A stretch of 64,000 bases of DNA from Crossaster papposus (lineage: Eukaryota; Echinodermata; Asteroidea; Velatida; Solasteridae). The stretch is taken from NCBI GenBank assembly GCA_037893245.1, contig JBAIAA010000656.1, positions 1,072,001 through 1,136,000 of the forward strand. Reading direction: 5' to 3'. Positions within the stretch are counted from its first letter, which is position 1. Each line of letters opens with the position of its first letter. The notes beneath the pieces are model-generated. The model was given only the letters and a program-made list of their open reading frames with translations. It did not search any database and was not told where the DNA came from. A program made the position numbers and the translations under genes. Shown piece by piece: positions 44,857-56,183 of the stretch.

Positions 44857-45740
44857 CTGATTGAGGAGGTGGTACAGAGAGGGGTAGAGCAAGATTGTGG
44901 GAGGTGGAGGAGGACCAATAAGGGAAGTAAGAATTACTTGACTAGTCACAGGTACCGGTATTACCCTTGGCATCTTAAAGCTTCTATGGTAAGATGTACT
45001 CCATGCAGAATAGCATCTCCTACTAACTGATTGAGGAGGTGGTACAGAGAGGGGTAGGAAGGGGTGGAGCAAGATAGTGGGAGGTGGATGAGAAACAAGA
45101 TAGTGGGAGGTGTATGAGGAACAATGAGGAGAAGTAGGAATTACTTGACTAGTCACAGGTATTACCCTTGGCATCTTAAAGTTTCTATGGTAAGATGTAC
45201 TCCATGCAGAATAGCATCTCGTACTAACTGATTGAGGAGGTGGTACAGAGAGGGGTGGGAAAGGTTGCAGCAAGGTAGTGGTAGGTGGATGAGGAACAAT
45301 GAGGAGAAGAAGGAATTACTTGACTAGTCACAGGTATTACCCTTGGCATCTTAAAGCTTCTATGATGAGATGTACTCCACGCAGAATAGCACCTCTTACT
45401 AACTGACTAAGGAGGTGGTACTGTGAGGGGGGGGGGGGGGGTACAGCGAGGGGTAGGGAGGGGTGGAGCAAAGCAGTTGGGGAGGGGGTTAACAACCTTG
45501 AAGACTAGAGGGGTTGCCAAACCAAGTAAGAAATAACCATGGGTGTCTCAAGGCCTCTCTCAAAATGTACTGGATGCAAAATCATCTCTTACTAAGGAGG
45601 GAGGGGGAGTGGTTGAGGGGGTACTGAAGATGTAAGAAATAACTTTAAGCTTTTTGAAGCTTCTTCTATGAGGTGCTGGACGTAGAAATACCACTAATTG
45701 CTTAATTGCTTAAGGTGGTGATTGGGGGGGGGGTAGAAGG
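44780..45740. repeat. Tandem array of about 170-200-bp units
   Basis: The word TTAAAGCTTCTATG recurs at 44805, 44974, 45177 (one change) and 45354, each followed by 'gatgtactccatg-agaatagcatctc-tactaactgattgaggaggtggtac' and a purine-rich GGGGTAG/GTGGAG segment. Two more decayed units run to about 45740. The 216-codon minus frame at 44623-45273 is a read-through of the units and their CT-rich parts. Confidence 0.9.
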
Positions 45741-46487
45741 TACAATAGACTGTACTAAGTAGACACAAAGGGGATGCAACGAAACGTTGATTGCTTTAAC
45801 AAAAACTTTGGGTCATGAGAATTTTCTTTAATCAGGTGCGAGATGACAAATGCATTATCCCCGCCTCCCCCCCCCAAAAAAAAAAAAAAAAACACCCAAA
45901 ATTTTTTTATAAATAAAGGAATACTGGTACGAATAACATGTGTAAAGTACTATTTATATCTGGTATAAAAATAAACCAGCTGATCGTAAATAATGTGTAA
46001 AATTGACTATTGTATTCAAAGTTACAATGTATAGGAGGATTATATACTGTATTATATTTCACTGCAGTAATTATCTCCCTAATAATAATCCAAAGACCAG
46101 CAAGCCAGCAATTTTACCTTATAATTCAAGGACAAATAATACAAGATATATTGCAACTTTAAACAATGACTATGTCTGTGTTTCAATTGTTAATAAAAAC
46201 AAAATACTGGTAGCCCTGATATTGAATTGCACAATATCTTTTCTTGTGTCTATTATATTCAAAACAGTCCAGATTTAAAGTGTAGGACTAAAAGTCCAGT
46301 TTGGCAATACAATTCCAAAGGGGGGGGGGGGGGGCATTTATGGGTCTAGAGTATTTGGCACGTGTAGAAAACATAAGCGGACCGAAATGTAGAATCACCA
46401 TCTTGTTTTTTGAACTTCAAAACACTTTTTGCTAACTCACAGCCTGCACACATCAGAATCCCTTCAGATAATCAGAACACAGTATTG
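45741..46487. other. No gene seen; poly-G run
   Basis: A-run near 45876 and G-run at 46320-46334. Otherwise AT-rich. Confidence 0.45.
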
Positions 46488-46729
46488 TTAACCAGTTCAC
46501 ACCGGGATTATTTTAACATCACTGAGCCGAGACGCGGGATTATTTTTAACGAAACTCGATCCGAGGCTGGTTCAAGACGATGATACCGAGAAGCACACCA
46601 CGCATTTCCTGCCTTGCTCGCTGCTGACAGACATTTCTGGCCTTGCTCCTGACGTGTTTATGTGTCATCCGTTTGAATCTGGGGAAAACTTTGCTTGTAT
46701 ACGTACGTCCTCCGGTGCGAACTGGTTAA
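46488..46729 (+). mobile_element. Family A TTAA MITE
   Basis: Ends TTAACCAGTTCACACCGG and CCGGTGCGAACTGGTTAA, 242 bp, all inner blocks present. CpGs in the ends partly decayed to CA/TG. Confidence 0.92.
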
Positions 46730-48189
46730 CACTTCCAAATCATCCAGAATATGTGTGTGTGGTTAAACTCCAAGCAAGTAGGTGGATTGCCACCTTTCAC
46801 TGCTCTCTACAGGGGGGTGTTTTTGTGCAGTGATTGATCTGTGTGACTCAGTTACATCTCTTTACCTGAAGAGTTTTCATTTATTGGTTAGCGTTTTAAA
46901 CCAAGTAGTGACTCAAATAAATTAATTCAAATATTAATATTAGAAACCAATTATAATTAAAACAGTGCAAAAGGTATTCTTTATTTTTGAGTGTGTACCG
47001 GTATGTAATTGTATATACTGTATATCGGTAATTAATAAACATATTAAAAGTAAACTAAGAAGTAAACTGTTAAGATTTAAGAAACTTAGTTCTAGATCTT
47101 TGTTTGATGGATTCTCCAATTAAAACTTTACCTACCGGTACCTTGAAATGTTGTCAAAACTTCAGCATAACTTGAGCAGGACGTCCAATCAATTCCCACA
47201 TGCAATTGGCTGTCTACTTCACCACGATATTCAGACGACAGTGATATTCAGACGACAGTGGTCTTCACCACAAAACTGCTTGACAATGAAAGTGACCACT
47301 TTCCACAAATCACTGCTGACTCTGGCAACTGCTAACCTAGCAATCCTCTTTAACCGCAGACAATGAAATATGCAGGAATACCACCAAAACTCAATTTATC
47401 GTCTGTTTGTCTGACAGACGAGCTTCTTGATGTGCAAATTTATGTTGATGAATTCATCTTGGCTCCTGTGTGGTTTTTTTTCTAGCATGACTCCAAGACG
47501 CCTTAACACTTTGCCGTCACCCTCGCATAACAAGAGATCTTACTAGAAGGTGTCGGTATCTTGATGTCTAATACCAGTTAACTCAACAATCTCCCTGCTA
47601 CATCAAAATCGTTTGAGAAGTGGACGGCAGTGACTTAATTAATTGTAATCAGATGTAATTGTTGCTGATTTGTTTTAATGTAAAAATATAATTCTGTGTT
47701 TTTTAAAGGCAGGTGGTGAGGTTTTATATCATTTCAGTCCTAAAGACCCACTTAGTCTCAAAGTTATCTGACTTTGAAACAACAAAGCTAGACAACAATA
47801 TTGAGTTCCCCAAAATGTCAAGGTAGTAGCACTATTATACTCATACATGTCTGACAAATTTCTCCTTCATTTCAATACCATTTCACTCATCCTAATTAAA
47901 TTGAAACGAATATTATTTTGTAGAATTACTTCAATTATAACCAAACCTTGAGTCCAACAGATGGGACACTTGATTGTACACACGGGAACAATATTTACTG
48001 CAGATAACTGCGTGTACGAATGTGTATAAATGTGTGTATGAAGTACATACCTGTAGGTCAAGTCTTTTGAAACTAGATAATGTACATGTACACGTACATT
48101 GTATGTGTGTGGTACAAAATGTAGGCCTGTCGATACCATCAAGTTAAACCTGTGATGCCGGTATTATCACTCACCGGATATGACTGCAC
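46730..48189. other. No gene seen
   Basis: AT-rich. A short direct repeat (atattcagacgacagtg, twice) at 47229-47262. Confidence 0.4.
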
Positions 48190-48577
48190 AGCATCCTTTG
48201 TCGTGGAGTGCCATGGCCTCCTGGTCTGGAGCATTGAATTTGTAATCTGTAGGTAAAGCTACAGGTTGGGGGTTCGAGTCCGGCCTGGGACTATGGTACG
48301 TGTGCCCTTGGGCAAGACACTTTGTCACTCATTGCTTCTCTCCACCCAGGAGTAAATGGGTACCTGTGAGGGCAGAGATGGTTATTGTGGTTGAATTTAG
48401 CTACTTTGCGCCGAAATGGCAGCATCAAGCTGTATACATGTACTCCCCAGGGAGCTGAGATGGTATTTGGAATGTTTCATGGGCCCAATGACCGGGGTAA
48501 TATGTAAAGCGCTTTGATACACCCACATTGTGGGAGTCTAAAGCGCTATTATAAAAACTAGCATTATTATTATTATT
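48190..48577 (+). mobile_element. tRNA-derived SINE, near full length
   Basis: tRNA-like head with box A region 'tggcctcctggtctggagcattg' and box B GGTTCGAGTCC (48271-48281), then 'cttgggcaagacactttgtcactcattgcttctctccacccaggag', 'aaatgggtacctgtgagggcag', 'ccccagggagctgagatgg', 'gtaaagcgcttt' and a tail of (ATT)n. Typical of abundant echinoderm-style SINEs; a reverse 5'-truncated copy lies at 38888-39083. Confidence 0.88.
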
Positions 48578-49099
48578 TGTCATGCAGCTGCACTGCACAA
48601 TGAACCCGAGCCTGCAGCTGTGACTCAGGATGTGTTCTATGGCGTAGCAAAACTGATAACAGTATTCCAGATGGATTAGGGGGACCTAATCTTCGGCGTC
48701 AAGAGGTTAAAATGTAGAGATTGGTTTTCATCTTAAAATCAGAACAGGTGTGTCGGCCTAAATGCATGACACTGTATGCTACAAGCCCAGAACATTCCAG
48801 CAATAATGCATTCAGAGTCAGGCCAAAGCCACAGGGCAATGGACTGAATCTATTGCAATACATACATTCCAACACAAGTCACTCAGCACATTTTAGCACA
48901 AAGCTCTACCAGTATATGACAAACTAAAGATCTTGGAGTCCATATGACAATATTTTTCATCTTTCGACTAGTGACTCTAAAGATAACTTGGATCTGAAAT
49001 TGACTCTGTGTTTGCTAACAATGATTCATAAAGTTACAGTCCTGTACCCATGAGGGTAAGGTTGGTCATAGCATGGTTCAATAATTAAATTTGTGTTTT
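48578..49099. other. No gene seen
   Basis: Featureless spacer. Confidence 0.4.
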
Positions 49100-49478
49100 T
49101 TAAAGGTAGGATACACCATTGGTAATTGCTTGAATTACATGTATCATGAATAGGTAGATTTGGGGGGTTCTGTTTTATAGTAAATATCGTTTAACTGACC
49201 TTTCCAAAGTTTTACAATCATGGATGCCGAGAAAAGCACGAAAAACAGCGTTTGTTTTCAATCGGCGTCGAGCAGTTAGTCTTATGTTATCTTTGCCGGA
49301 CGGCTATCGCAAATTTGTCTTTATAAAATTCTATTTTTCGGAAAAAGTACAGGATATCTAGCGCAATCATTTTTCTGGATGCCTAGAATCATTATTTACT
49401 TTCAAATGAGTAAGATATTTCTTAATAATTCGGTAGTAAATATTTTCGATATCTGCAAATGGTGTATCCTACCTTTAA
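49100..49478 (+). mobile_element. Family B TTAA MITE, full length
   Basis: Ends TTAAAGGTAGGATACACCAT and ATGGTGTATCCTACCTTTAA. Contains 'atcatggatgccgagaaaagcacgaaaaacagcgtttgttttcaa' style blocks and 'ggatatctagcgcaatcattt'. 379 bp, one of the longest copies. Confidence 0.92.
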
Positions 49479-50950
49479 CTCTAATATGAGCATATTTGAA
49501 GTAAAGGATTTCAAGTTACTTAATGCTCGTCACTCAGTGAAACAATCCTGTCCCTTCCTACAAGAATTACCAGCACTACTCGGGTAAATCCGACCCTAAT
49601 TATGCATCATAATTGCTATCACTGTGTCATGCTCATCTGATGATTTAGGTCATGATTTAGGTCATGTCCTAAATACATGACAATGAATTAGGTCAAGTTA
49701 GTCTACCAGCTTAGCCTGGCCTCCTTCTAATCGATTTACATGACTGGCTCATCTCACTATAGGCATACATGTACCTGACAGGCAGAATACCTGACAGGCA
49801 GAAATAAGGCCGTTGGGTTTACATTGTCACACTTCCCTAATTCAATGGGGAAACTGTGACTATATTTCGCTTGTCAAGGGAATTTAATAGGAAATGGCAT
49901 GCGAGTACAACAGATGGTGATTATTGGTATGACGGAATAATTAAGCTGGACAAACCCAGCCAAATAATGTAAACAGTAAGTATGGATTTTAAAATTGGAC
50001 AGAATAAAAATGAGTAGTTCATTGGATGTTATAAAAATAATTGAACTTTAAAGTACATGACATCCAGAGAGTAAAGTTTGTCAACTGGTACATTTGTACT
50101 TTTCTACATTGTTGTGTCCCTGCAAGTCCTTTCACAAGTCCTTCCACAAGTCCAGTCGCAAAGCCAGTCACAAGTAACTGGTTAAACAATGACAAATGAA
50201 TGCTTTTATTAACAGTTTATTTGAATAGCTGTTGACTTGACTTGAGACTGAAGATACCCTCACCATCATTCTTCATCGGGAGGAAGGTTGGTATTACAGA
50301 GCAAGAACTAATGCAGTCAAATTATTATTACATGTAGGTACAATGTAATATACCAACAATTAAAGGGAATTACACCCGTAATGTGAGTTGACACCTTTTG
50401 AGTTGCATCAACACCCAACACACATCACCCCTCTCCCCCCCCCCCCCCCCCCCCCCCCCCTCCAACTCAACTGTTAACCAGGGGTGTACCCGTTGTACGG
50501 AAGAGGAATTCTGAGACCCCCATGCTGGACAAGATGGTATTTTTTTTAACTACATGTACCTTGGAGTCAACAATTTTACTAATTTATTTCCCATTCAAAA
50601 AAGTAAATTTATCTCCATTCCCTTCAATTCTGTTGTTAAAAGCAAACATAAATTGTTTATGAATAAGAATAAAACTGCTGCAAACTGCTTAAAACAGTAA
50701 ATACTCCAATATTTGGAGGATTATCAAAGTACATGTAGGTTTAGTGAATTGTTATCTTGCCATCGGTTGTGCCTGTTCTAAATATAAAGTAAATCAATCA
50801 TCACCAAAAGAAATCCATAGAAAATGCAGAACTTAACCATCTGGCTATTTAAACCAGTTTTTGTGTCAGCAATTTCATTATGAAATAAGGCATTTAAGGT
50901 AATCTGATCACCTGTTTCAGGTTGAAGTGCAACCCATTATCTGATCTTGA
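49479..50950. other. No gene seen; poly-C run
   Basis: C-run of 26 at 50435-50460. Short direct repeat 'gatttaggtcatg' at about 49643-49668. No supported gene. Confidence 0.45.
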
Positions 50951-51017
50951 GTTCACAAATACAGTGGCAAAATTGGGGAAGGGGCTGGTGGTGTTGGGGA
51001 GGGGGAGGCATGTGACC

Positions 51018-51057
<40 letters not shown>

Positions 51058-51111
51058 ACCCCCACCCCCCACCCCCCTTAACTTCCCAGTTATGACACTG
51101 TATTTGTGAAC
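50951..51111. mobile_element. Inverted-repeat element with a poly-C loop
   Basis: GTTCACAAATACAGTG at 50951-50966 is exactly inverted at 51096-51111. Between lie a G-rich arm and a 38-base C-run (51020-51057). The G-rich and C-rich arms can pair, so the whole 160 bp can fold. The glycine-rich frame 50894-51163 is an artefact. Confidence 0.75.
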
Positions 51112-51965
51112 CCAAACAATAATTACTTACACGTATTATAAACAAATAGTCAATACCCCCCAACAGACAAAAACCGACAAATAAATGATGGATAAATGCA
51201 CTCAGTGTACATGTACCGGTACACGTACCGGTACATGTACCGGTACATCAAATGATTGGGTTATTGTAGAAACGCTGTGTTTTAAAGGAGATGGTGGGCA
51301 AGTTTGTTGCTGTTACGTAAACTACATTATTACTATGACATTCCAGACGAGTACATGTACATGTAGGTGAGATATGTGAAGAGGTAAGAGAATTAGATGA
51401 GAGACTCCTAGCAAATTTAATACAGTGATTTGCCCTACGAGATTCAAGCTGGCAAAGGCATCCTGATATACAAGTACAGTGTACCTGAAGCCTAGGATGA
51501 TTTGTAAAGCACGTTTATGAACCGACTCTAATTTTGGAATTGAACAGAAGTTATACTAAAATGCTGACAGTGTTTTAACCTATTCTTACTTAGTCTAAAA
51601 GCCTTTTGTTAATGCCGAGTTATTTTTCAATTAATGCATGATTATATCTGCCATAGTGGAAGGTTCCGACAGTGACAGGTCTAAAGAGATAGGCCTAGGC
51701 TCATAACATTGCATGTTAACATTAGGCTACGTACTCGTAGGTCCAACACAATGTTGGGTGCAGACATTGCGACAAAAATACACGTGTTTCAAAGTGAGCA
51801 TGACACAGTAAGGATTACTGGATACTGAAAAACACAAGATGAATAGCCTACATGTACCTGGTTTTCTTCTTGTATTCACCCGAGGAAAGACAAATTCACT
51901 GCACTGAAACACAGACCTACATGTAGACCCAACAGAGGCGCCATTTTGAGATTACCACCTCGCAC
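51112..51965. other. No gene seen
   Basis: Contains a TACATGTACCGGTACACGTACCGG palindromic microsatellite at 51207-51246 (only part quoted: GTACCGGTACACGTACCGG). No gene. Confidence 0.5.
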
Positions 51966-52207
51966 TTAACCAGTTCGCGCCGGATGACGTATATAAACGC
52001 AAAAATTCCGCCAAATTCAAAACGGATGACGCATAAACACGCCAAGTTCAAGTTCGGAAATGTATGTCAGCAGCGCGCAAGGCCGGAAATGCGTGGGTGT
52101 GCTTCCCGGCACTATCAGCCTGAACACGCTTCGGATCGAGTTTCGTTAAAAATAATCCCGTCCGTCGGCTCGGCGATGTTAAAATAATCCCGGCGCGAAC
52201 TGGTTAA
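51966..52207 (-). mobile_element. Family A TTAA MITE, full length, inverted
   Basis: 242 bp, ends TTAACCAGTTCGCGCCGG / CCGGCGCGAACTGGTTAA, intact CpGs. Reverse orientation of the 24274 copy and very close to it in sequence. Frame 51984-52187 is a read-through of the element. Confidence 0.95.
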
Positions 52208-52285
52208 AATTAACTGATTTTGTTTAAAGTAGTGGGATAAAAGATGTCCATTCGTGAAAACCCGAATTCCCGAAACCGTATGGGT

Positions 52286-52626
52286 GGCCCAGAATCAAAA
52301 TTTGGTGTGAAAAACAATTCTGAAAGCTAGAAAATTAGTAATTAGCCAACATTTTCTAAACTACACGAATACAAAGGAATGTCCACAATACATAAGACTG
52401 ATGAGTTTGTATCTGCATTAAAATAGTGGACGTACGTGTACCGGTACATGTAGAACAATGGAGGACAATAGGGTCCACGATTGAAAAAAGGGTCTACGAT
52501 TGAAAAAAGGGTCCACGATGAAAAAAAAATCCACGATTGAAATTTGTGCGCAAAACATATGGGAGGCCTTAGTACAAACAAGAGGAACAATAGGGGGGGG
52601 GGGGGGCGATGGAAGGTGTTTGACAC
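52286..52626. repeat. Dispersed repeats P2 and P1 (copy 2)
   Basis: 52286-52395 (cccagaatcaaaattt..gtcaac-ttt-taactacacgaa-acaaaggaatgtccaca) matches 56088-56183. 52427-52626 (gtggacgta..gaggacaatagggtccacgat..) matches 1352-1466 and includes three local copies of 'gggtccacgattgaaaaaa'. No gene. Confidence 0.7.
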
Positions 52627-52659
52627 ATGGTAGTGTGCTCTTACATGTTATTTCGACCT

Positions 52660-52830
52660 AGGAAAACAAAAGAAAACAAAAGAAACACAAAAGAGAACAA
52701 AAGGAACAAAGAATCCTCGGACGACAGTTTCTTTTTCAAATTTGTACGATAAGTCTATGGGGTAAGGTTATAGTACAGGAACAAAGGGAAACACAAAAGG
52801 GGATCCTCAGTTGTTATGGTAAAACATGAG
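52660..52830. repeat. Dispersed repeat P3 (copy 1)
   Basis: AACACAAAAGAGAACAAAAGG, 'caaagaatcctcg-acgacagttt', 'aaacacaaaaggggatcctcagt-gttatg' match 55085-55240 in order. Rich in ACAAARGGAACA words, which also occur in the satellite that follows. Confidence 0.65.
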
Positions 52831-52990
52831 TACGTGTACGCTTTCACATTGGCACTTACAGGGTACCGGGAACAAAGGGAAAAAAATGAGATAATAGTAC
52901 CCCGTAAGTCTGTCTTTAGAAAATGAAATTTCCCTAAGCCGTAATGCTATTCAAGATTTCAAAGGGGACAAAGGAGAACGAATGAAGGGA

Positions 52991-53703
52991 AGTAGGATCA
53001 AACAATAGAGGTACCCCACAAGCAATAGCGTGTCAAGTGTGGATGAGTATGTAAACACCAGCAATCATGGACTAGGGACAAATGAGAACACAAGAAGGGA
53101 AGTAGGATCAAACAATAGAGGTACCCCACAAGCAATAGCATGTTAAGTGTGGACGAGTATGTAAACAACAGCAATCATGGACTAGGGACAAATGAGAACA
53201 CAAGAAGGGAAGTAGGATCAAACAATAGAGGTACCCCACAAGCAATAGCATGTTAAGTGTGGACGAGTATGTAAACAACAGCAATCATGGACTAGGGACA
53301 AATGAGAACACAAGAAGGGAAGTAGGATCAAACAATAGAGGTACCCCACAAGCAATAGCGTGTCAAGTGTGGATGAGTATGTAAACACCAGCAATCATGG
53401 ACTAGGGACAAATGAGAACACAAGAAGGGAAGTAGGATCAAACAATAGAGGTACCCCACAAGCAATAGCATGTTAAGTGTGGACGAGTATGTAAACAACA
53501 GCAATCATGGACTAGGGACAAATGAGAACACAAGAAGGGAAGTAGGATCAAACAATAGAGGTACCCCACAAGCAATAGCATGTTAAGTGTGGATGAGTAT
53601 GTAAACAACAGCAATCATGGACTAGGGACAAATGAGAACAAAAAAAGGGAAGTAGGATCAAACAATAGAGGTACCCCACAAGCAATAGCATGTTAAGTGT
53701 GTG
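52991..53703. repeat. 110-bp satellite with higher-order A-B-B structure
   Basis: The word AGTAGGATCAAACAATAG starts units at 52991, 53101, 53211, 53321, 53431, 53541 and 53651 (last one partial). Type A units read agcgtgtcaagtgtggatgag..aacacc, type B agcatgttaagtgtggacgag..aacaac. The order is A, B, B, A, B, B' so the 330-bp trio is itself duplicated with almost no change. No frame survives through it. Confidence 0.97.
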
Positions 53704-55063
53704 TGAGATCAAATGCAGATAAATGATTCAATGAGATCAAATACTAATTACACAGAACTGGTGTAATAAATTACAATTGGGTTAATAACTTCAGGTTGAC
53801 ATTAAAGTGTGTACTGTCCTTATTGGCGAAGGGTCTCTTACTGTTACTGTGTTAGTAAGGTCCAAAGAGTCCATAACTGAAGTATCACCAATAATCCAGT
53901 GGTCAGACCGTCAGTGTACATTTCAAACTGGTCAAGCAGTGACAAGACTGCATGTACCAGTATATATCCATTTTGAAAATCCCGTCAGTAGGTCAAGAGA
54001 TTATAAACAACATTGACTGAGCACTGCCAATACAAATTTCAAGACCAAGACAAAATAAATATCCCCTAAATGTTGAAGTAAATTGACAAAGCAGGTCAAG
54101 TGTCTCTGAAATCAAGGACTGTGTTATAATTCTTGTTCCGCTCCACCCTTTTATCTCTTTAAACACCACCTCAACGTTTGAGCAAGACAAAAAAAAGACT
54201 ACAATTAATTGGGTTTGGACATAGTCCAGCACTCTTCAATAAGATTGATGAGCAATTTTAATAAATGGAATGGGGCGGACAGAGGTTTAACTGCTACCGG
54301 TAGTTTTCCACCAATGTCAAGATTTATCTTGTGTTGTCAGACACCGGAAGGTAAAAAGATGACACTCTATAACCACAATTAATCAGTACGGCGAGACATT
54401 ATTTGTTTTCAGTCTTAGCTTCTGAGTCATTTAGAACAATTAAGGTGATTTAATGTGGTTACTTAAAATACCATCTGTAGTTTGGCAAACTCTGGTTGAT
54501 AAGGAAGTTGGTCTGTCTCAGAGAAACATTGATGGCCAAAATGTTGTTATGATAATGCCATTCAAGCTACAGTTTGTGTGTTTCTACTGAATCCGACTGA
54601 CTTCATATGTTAGCTTTTAAACTTGAAAGGATTTTTTGAAATGGAATAATGCAATCAGCAAGCACTATATTTTTCTTAGAAGTCTGCTTAAAAATCTGGC
54701 TATAATCATATAGGCTACAGTTAAAGTTAGCAAATACACACAAGTAATTCGAGCATGAGGGTAATTTCATCATAGGGATACTTAATCAACAACAATAGAG
54801 TACACGTACACCCAACCATTGACTCCAACTTTATTATTAGAAAACATTGTAAATGCATCTTACCAGAATTGTAAGGAATGCCCTAATGAATATTTTCAAA
54901 CAGCCCAAAGAAAAAAGGTGCCATACCAAACAAAGCCCCAAGCCTGATTGATAGACAAGTAGTTCATCACTTATCAGCAGTAGATAGCTGGAGGAGGCTC
55001 TAACAACACAGTTTACACGCACACACCAAGGAGTCATATAGTACACCAAACACAGTGTTCTTG
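53704..55063. other. No gene seen
   Basis: AT-rich. The frame at 53807-54016 has fair composition but no motif or splice support. Confidence 0.4.
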
Positions 55064-55240
55064 TCTTGCATTACGATCGAGGATCGAAACACAAAAGAGA
55101 ACAAAGGGAACAAAGGATCCTCGATCGACGGTTTGCTTGTCCGAATTCTGTCCTCGATCGACAGTGCAAGCGCAAAGCAATGGGGATTGGGTTAAGTAAA
55201 GGAAGAAAGGAAAACACAATATCGATCCTCGGTCGTTATG
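55064..55240. repeat. Dispersed repeat P3 (copy 2)
   Basis: Matches 52660-52830. CGATCGAGGATCG-type palindromes recur (55073, 55120, 55151) and make both strands' frames open. Confidence 0.6.
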
Positions 55241-55918
55241 TGGTTCACGACTGTGTGTGTTGGGATGTGCAATGGAAGAGGATATTATCAAGGGAAAGCC
55301 AGAGCACATGTTTCATGTCTGGCTTCATCATTATCTAGATCGTTGCATCTCTTTATCAAAACAACACTGAGTGCCTGCCGGTTATTCTATTTATTCCCAT
55401 CATTCCTGCTAGCGGGATTCCATCCGTGGGAAAATTCTCAGCGAATTGTAGCATATAGTTGGTGATTGGTGTCTGAACCAAGAAACTGTGAGTGTGATAC
55501 TGACTCAATAACTTTACCGACTTAGAATGATAAAGATGAATGACTAAAGATCCAGTCAAAATGTATGGGATTGAGTGTAGCACTTATCTCTTAAGACTTG
55601 GAGGGTATCCTGATAGACGGGTACACATGTAATAGATTGTAATACCGGTAGGTTATTAACTTGGGAAAACTTTTAACTCACTTGGATAAACAAAATTAAG
55701 AGTGAATATGTTCCAAGAAAATCTTATAAATTGCTATGTATGTATAATATCTTTATGATGCATGATTCAAATGCTTTTTGACAATACATTTTTGACTGTG
55801 CATTGTCTGTGAAGGTATCAAATTAATTTAAATAATAAAATTGACACCTCTTTACTAAGACCCAAGTCCAACTCCAATATGAAGAAGTTAGTATACATGA
55901 GTTAGTCTTGCATACGCA
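55241..55918. other. No gene seen
   Basis: Featureless AT-rich DNA. Confidence 0.4.
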
Positions 55919-56183
55919 CTGTGGACCTCCGAACAATATAGGTCCACACGATGCGGGAAGAGGTTACGGTTTGTGGACTTGCCCAGGTCCACAATCCGTT
56001 TTTCAGTTTCCGAAGAAGAGCGCTAGAGGAAAAACGGGTCATGGTTATATATAGAAAAGATAGAAGGAACAGCTGAGAGGCCCAGAATCAAAATTTGAGG
56101 GTAAATTTGTTTTGGGGAAGCGAGAAAAATGAGTATTTAGTCAATGTTTTTTTAACTACACGAAGACAAAGGAATGTCCACAG
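55919..56183. repeat. Dispersed repeat P2 (copy 2) with GGTCCAC hairpins
   Basis: 56088-56183 matches 52286-52395. Before it, GTGGACCTC..AGGTCCAC and GTGGACTTGCCCAGGTCCAC form short hairpins (55920-55998). Confidence 0.6.

Noticed and set aside
44623..45273. 216-codon minus-strand frame
   Set aside because: Reads through tandem units and their CT-rich spacers, switching frame relative to the exon-like part between units.
52991..53703. Regular direct repeats, considered as a CRISPR array
   Set aside because: The whole 110-bp unit is repeated with no unique spacers, there are no cas genes, and the DNA is animal.
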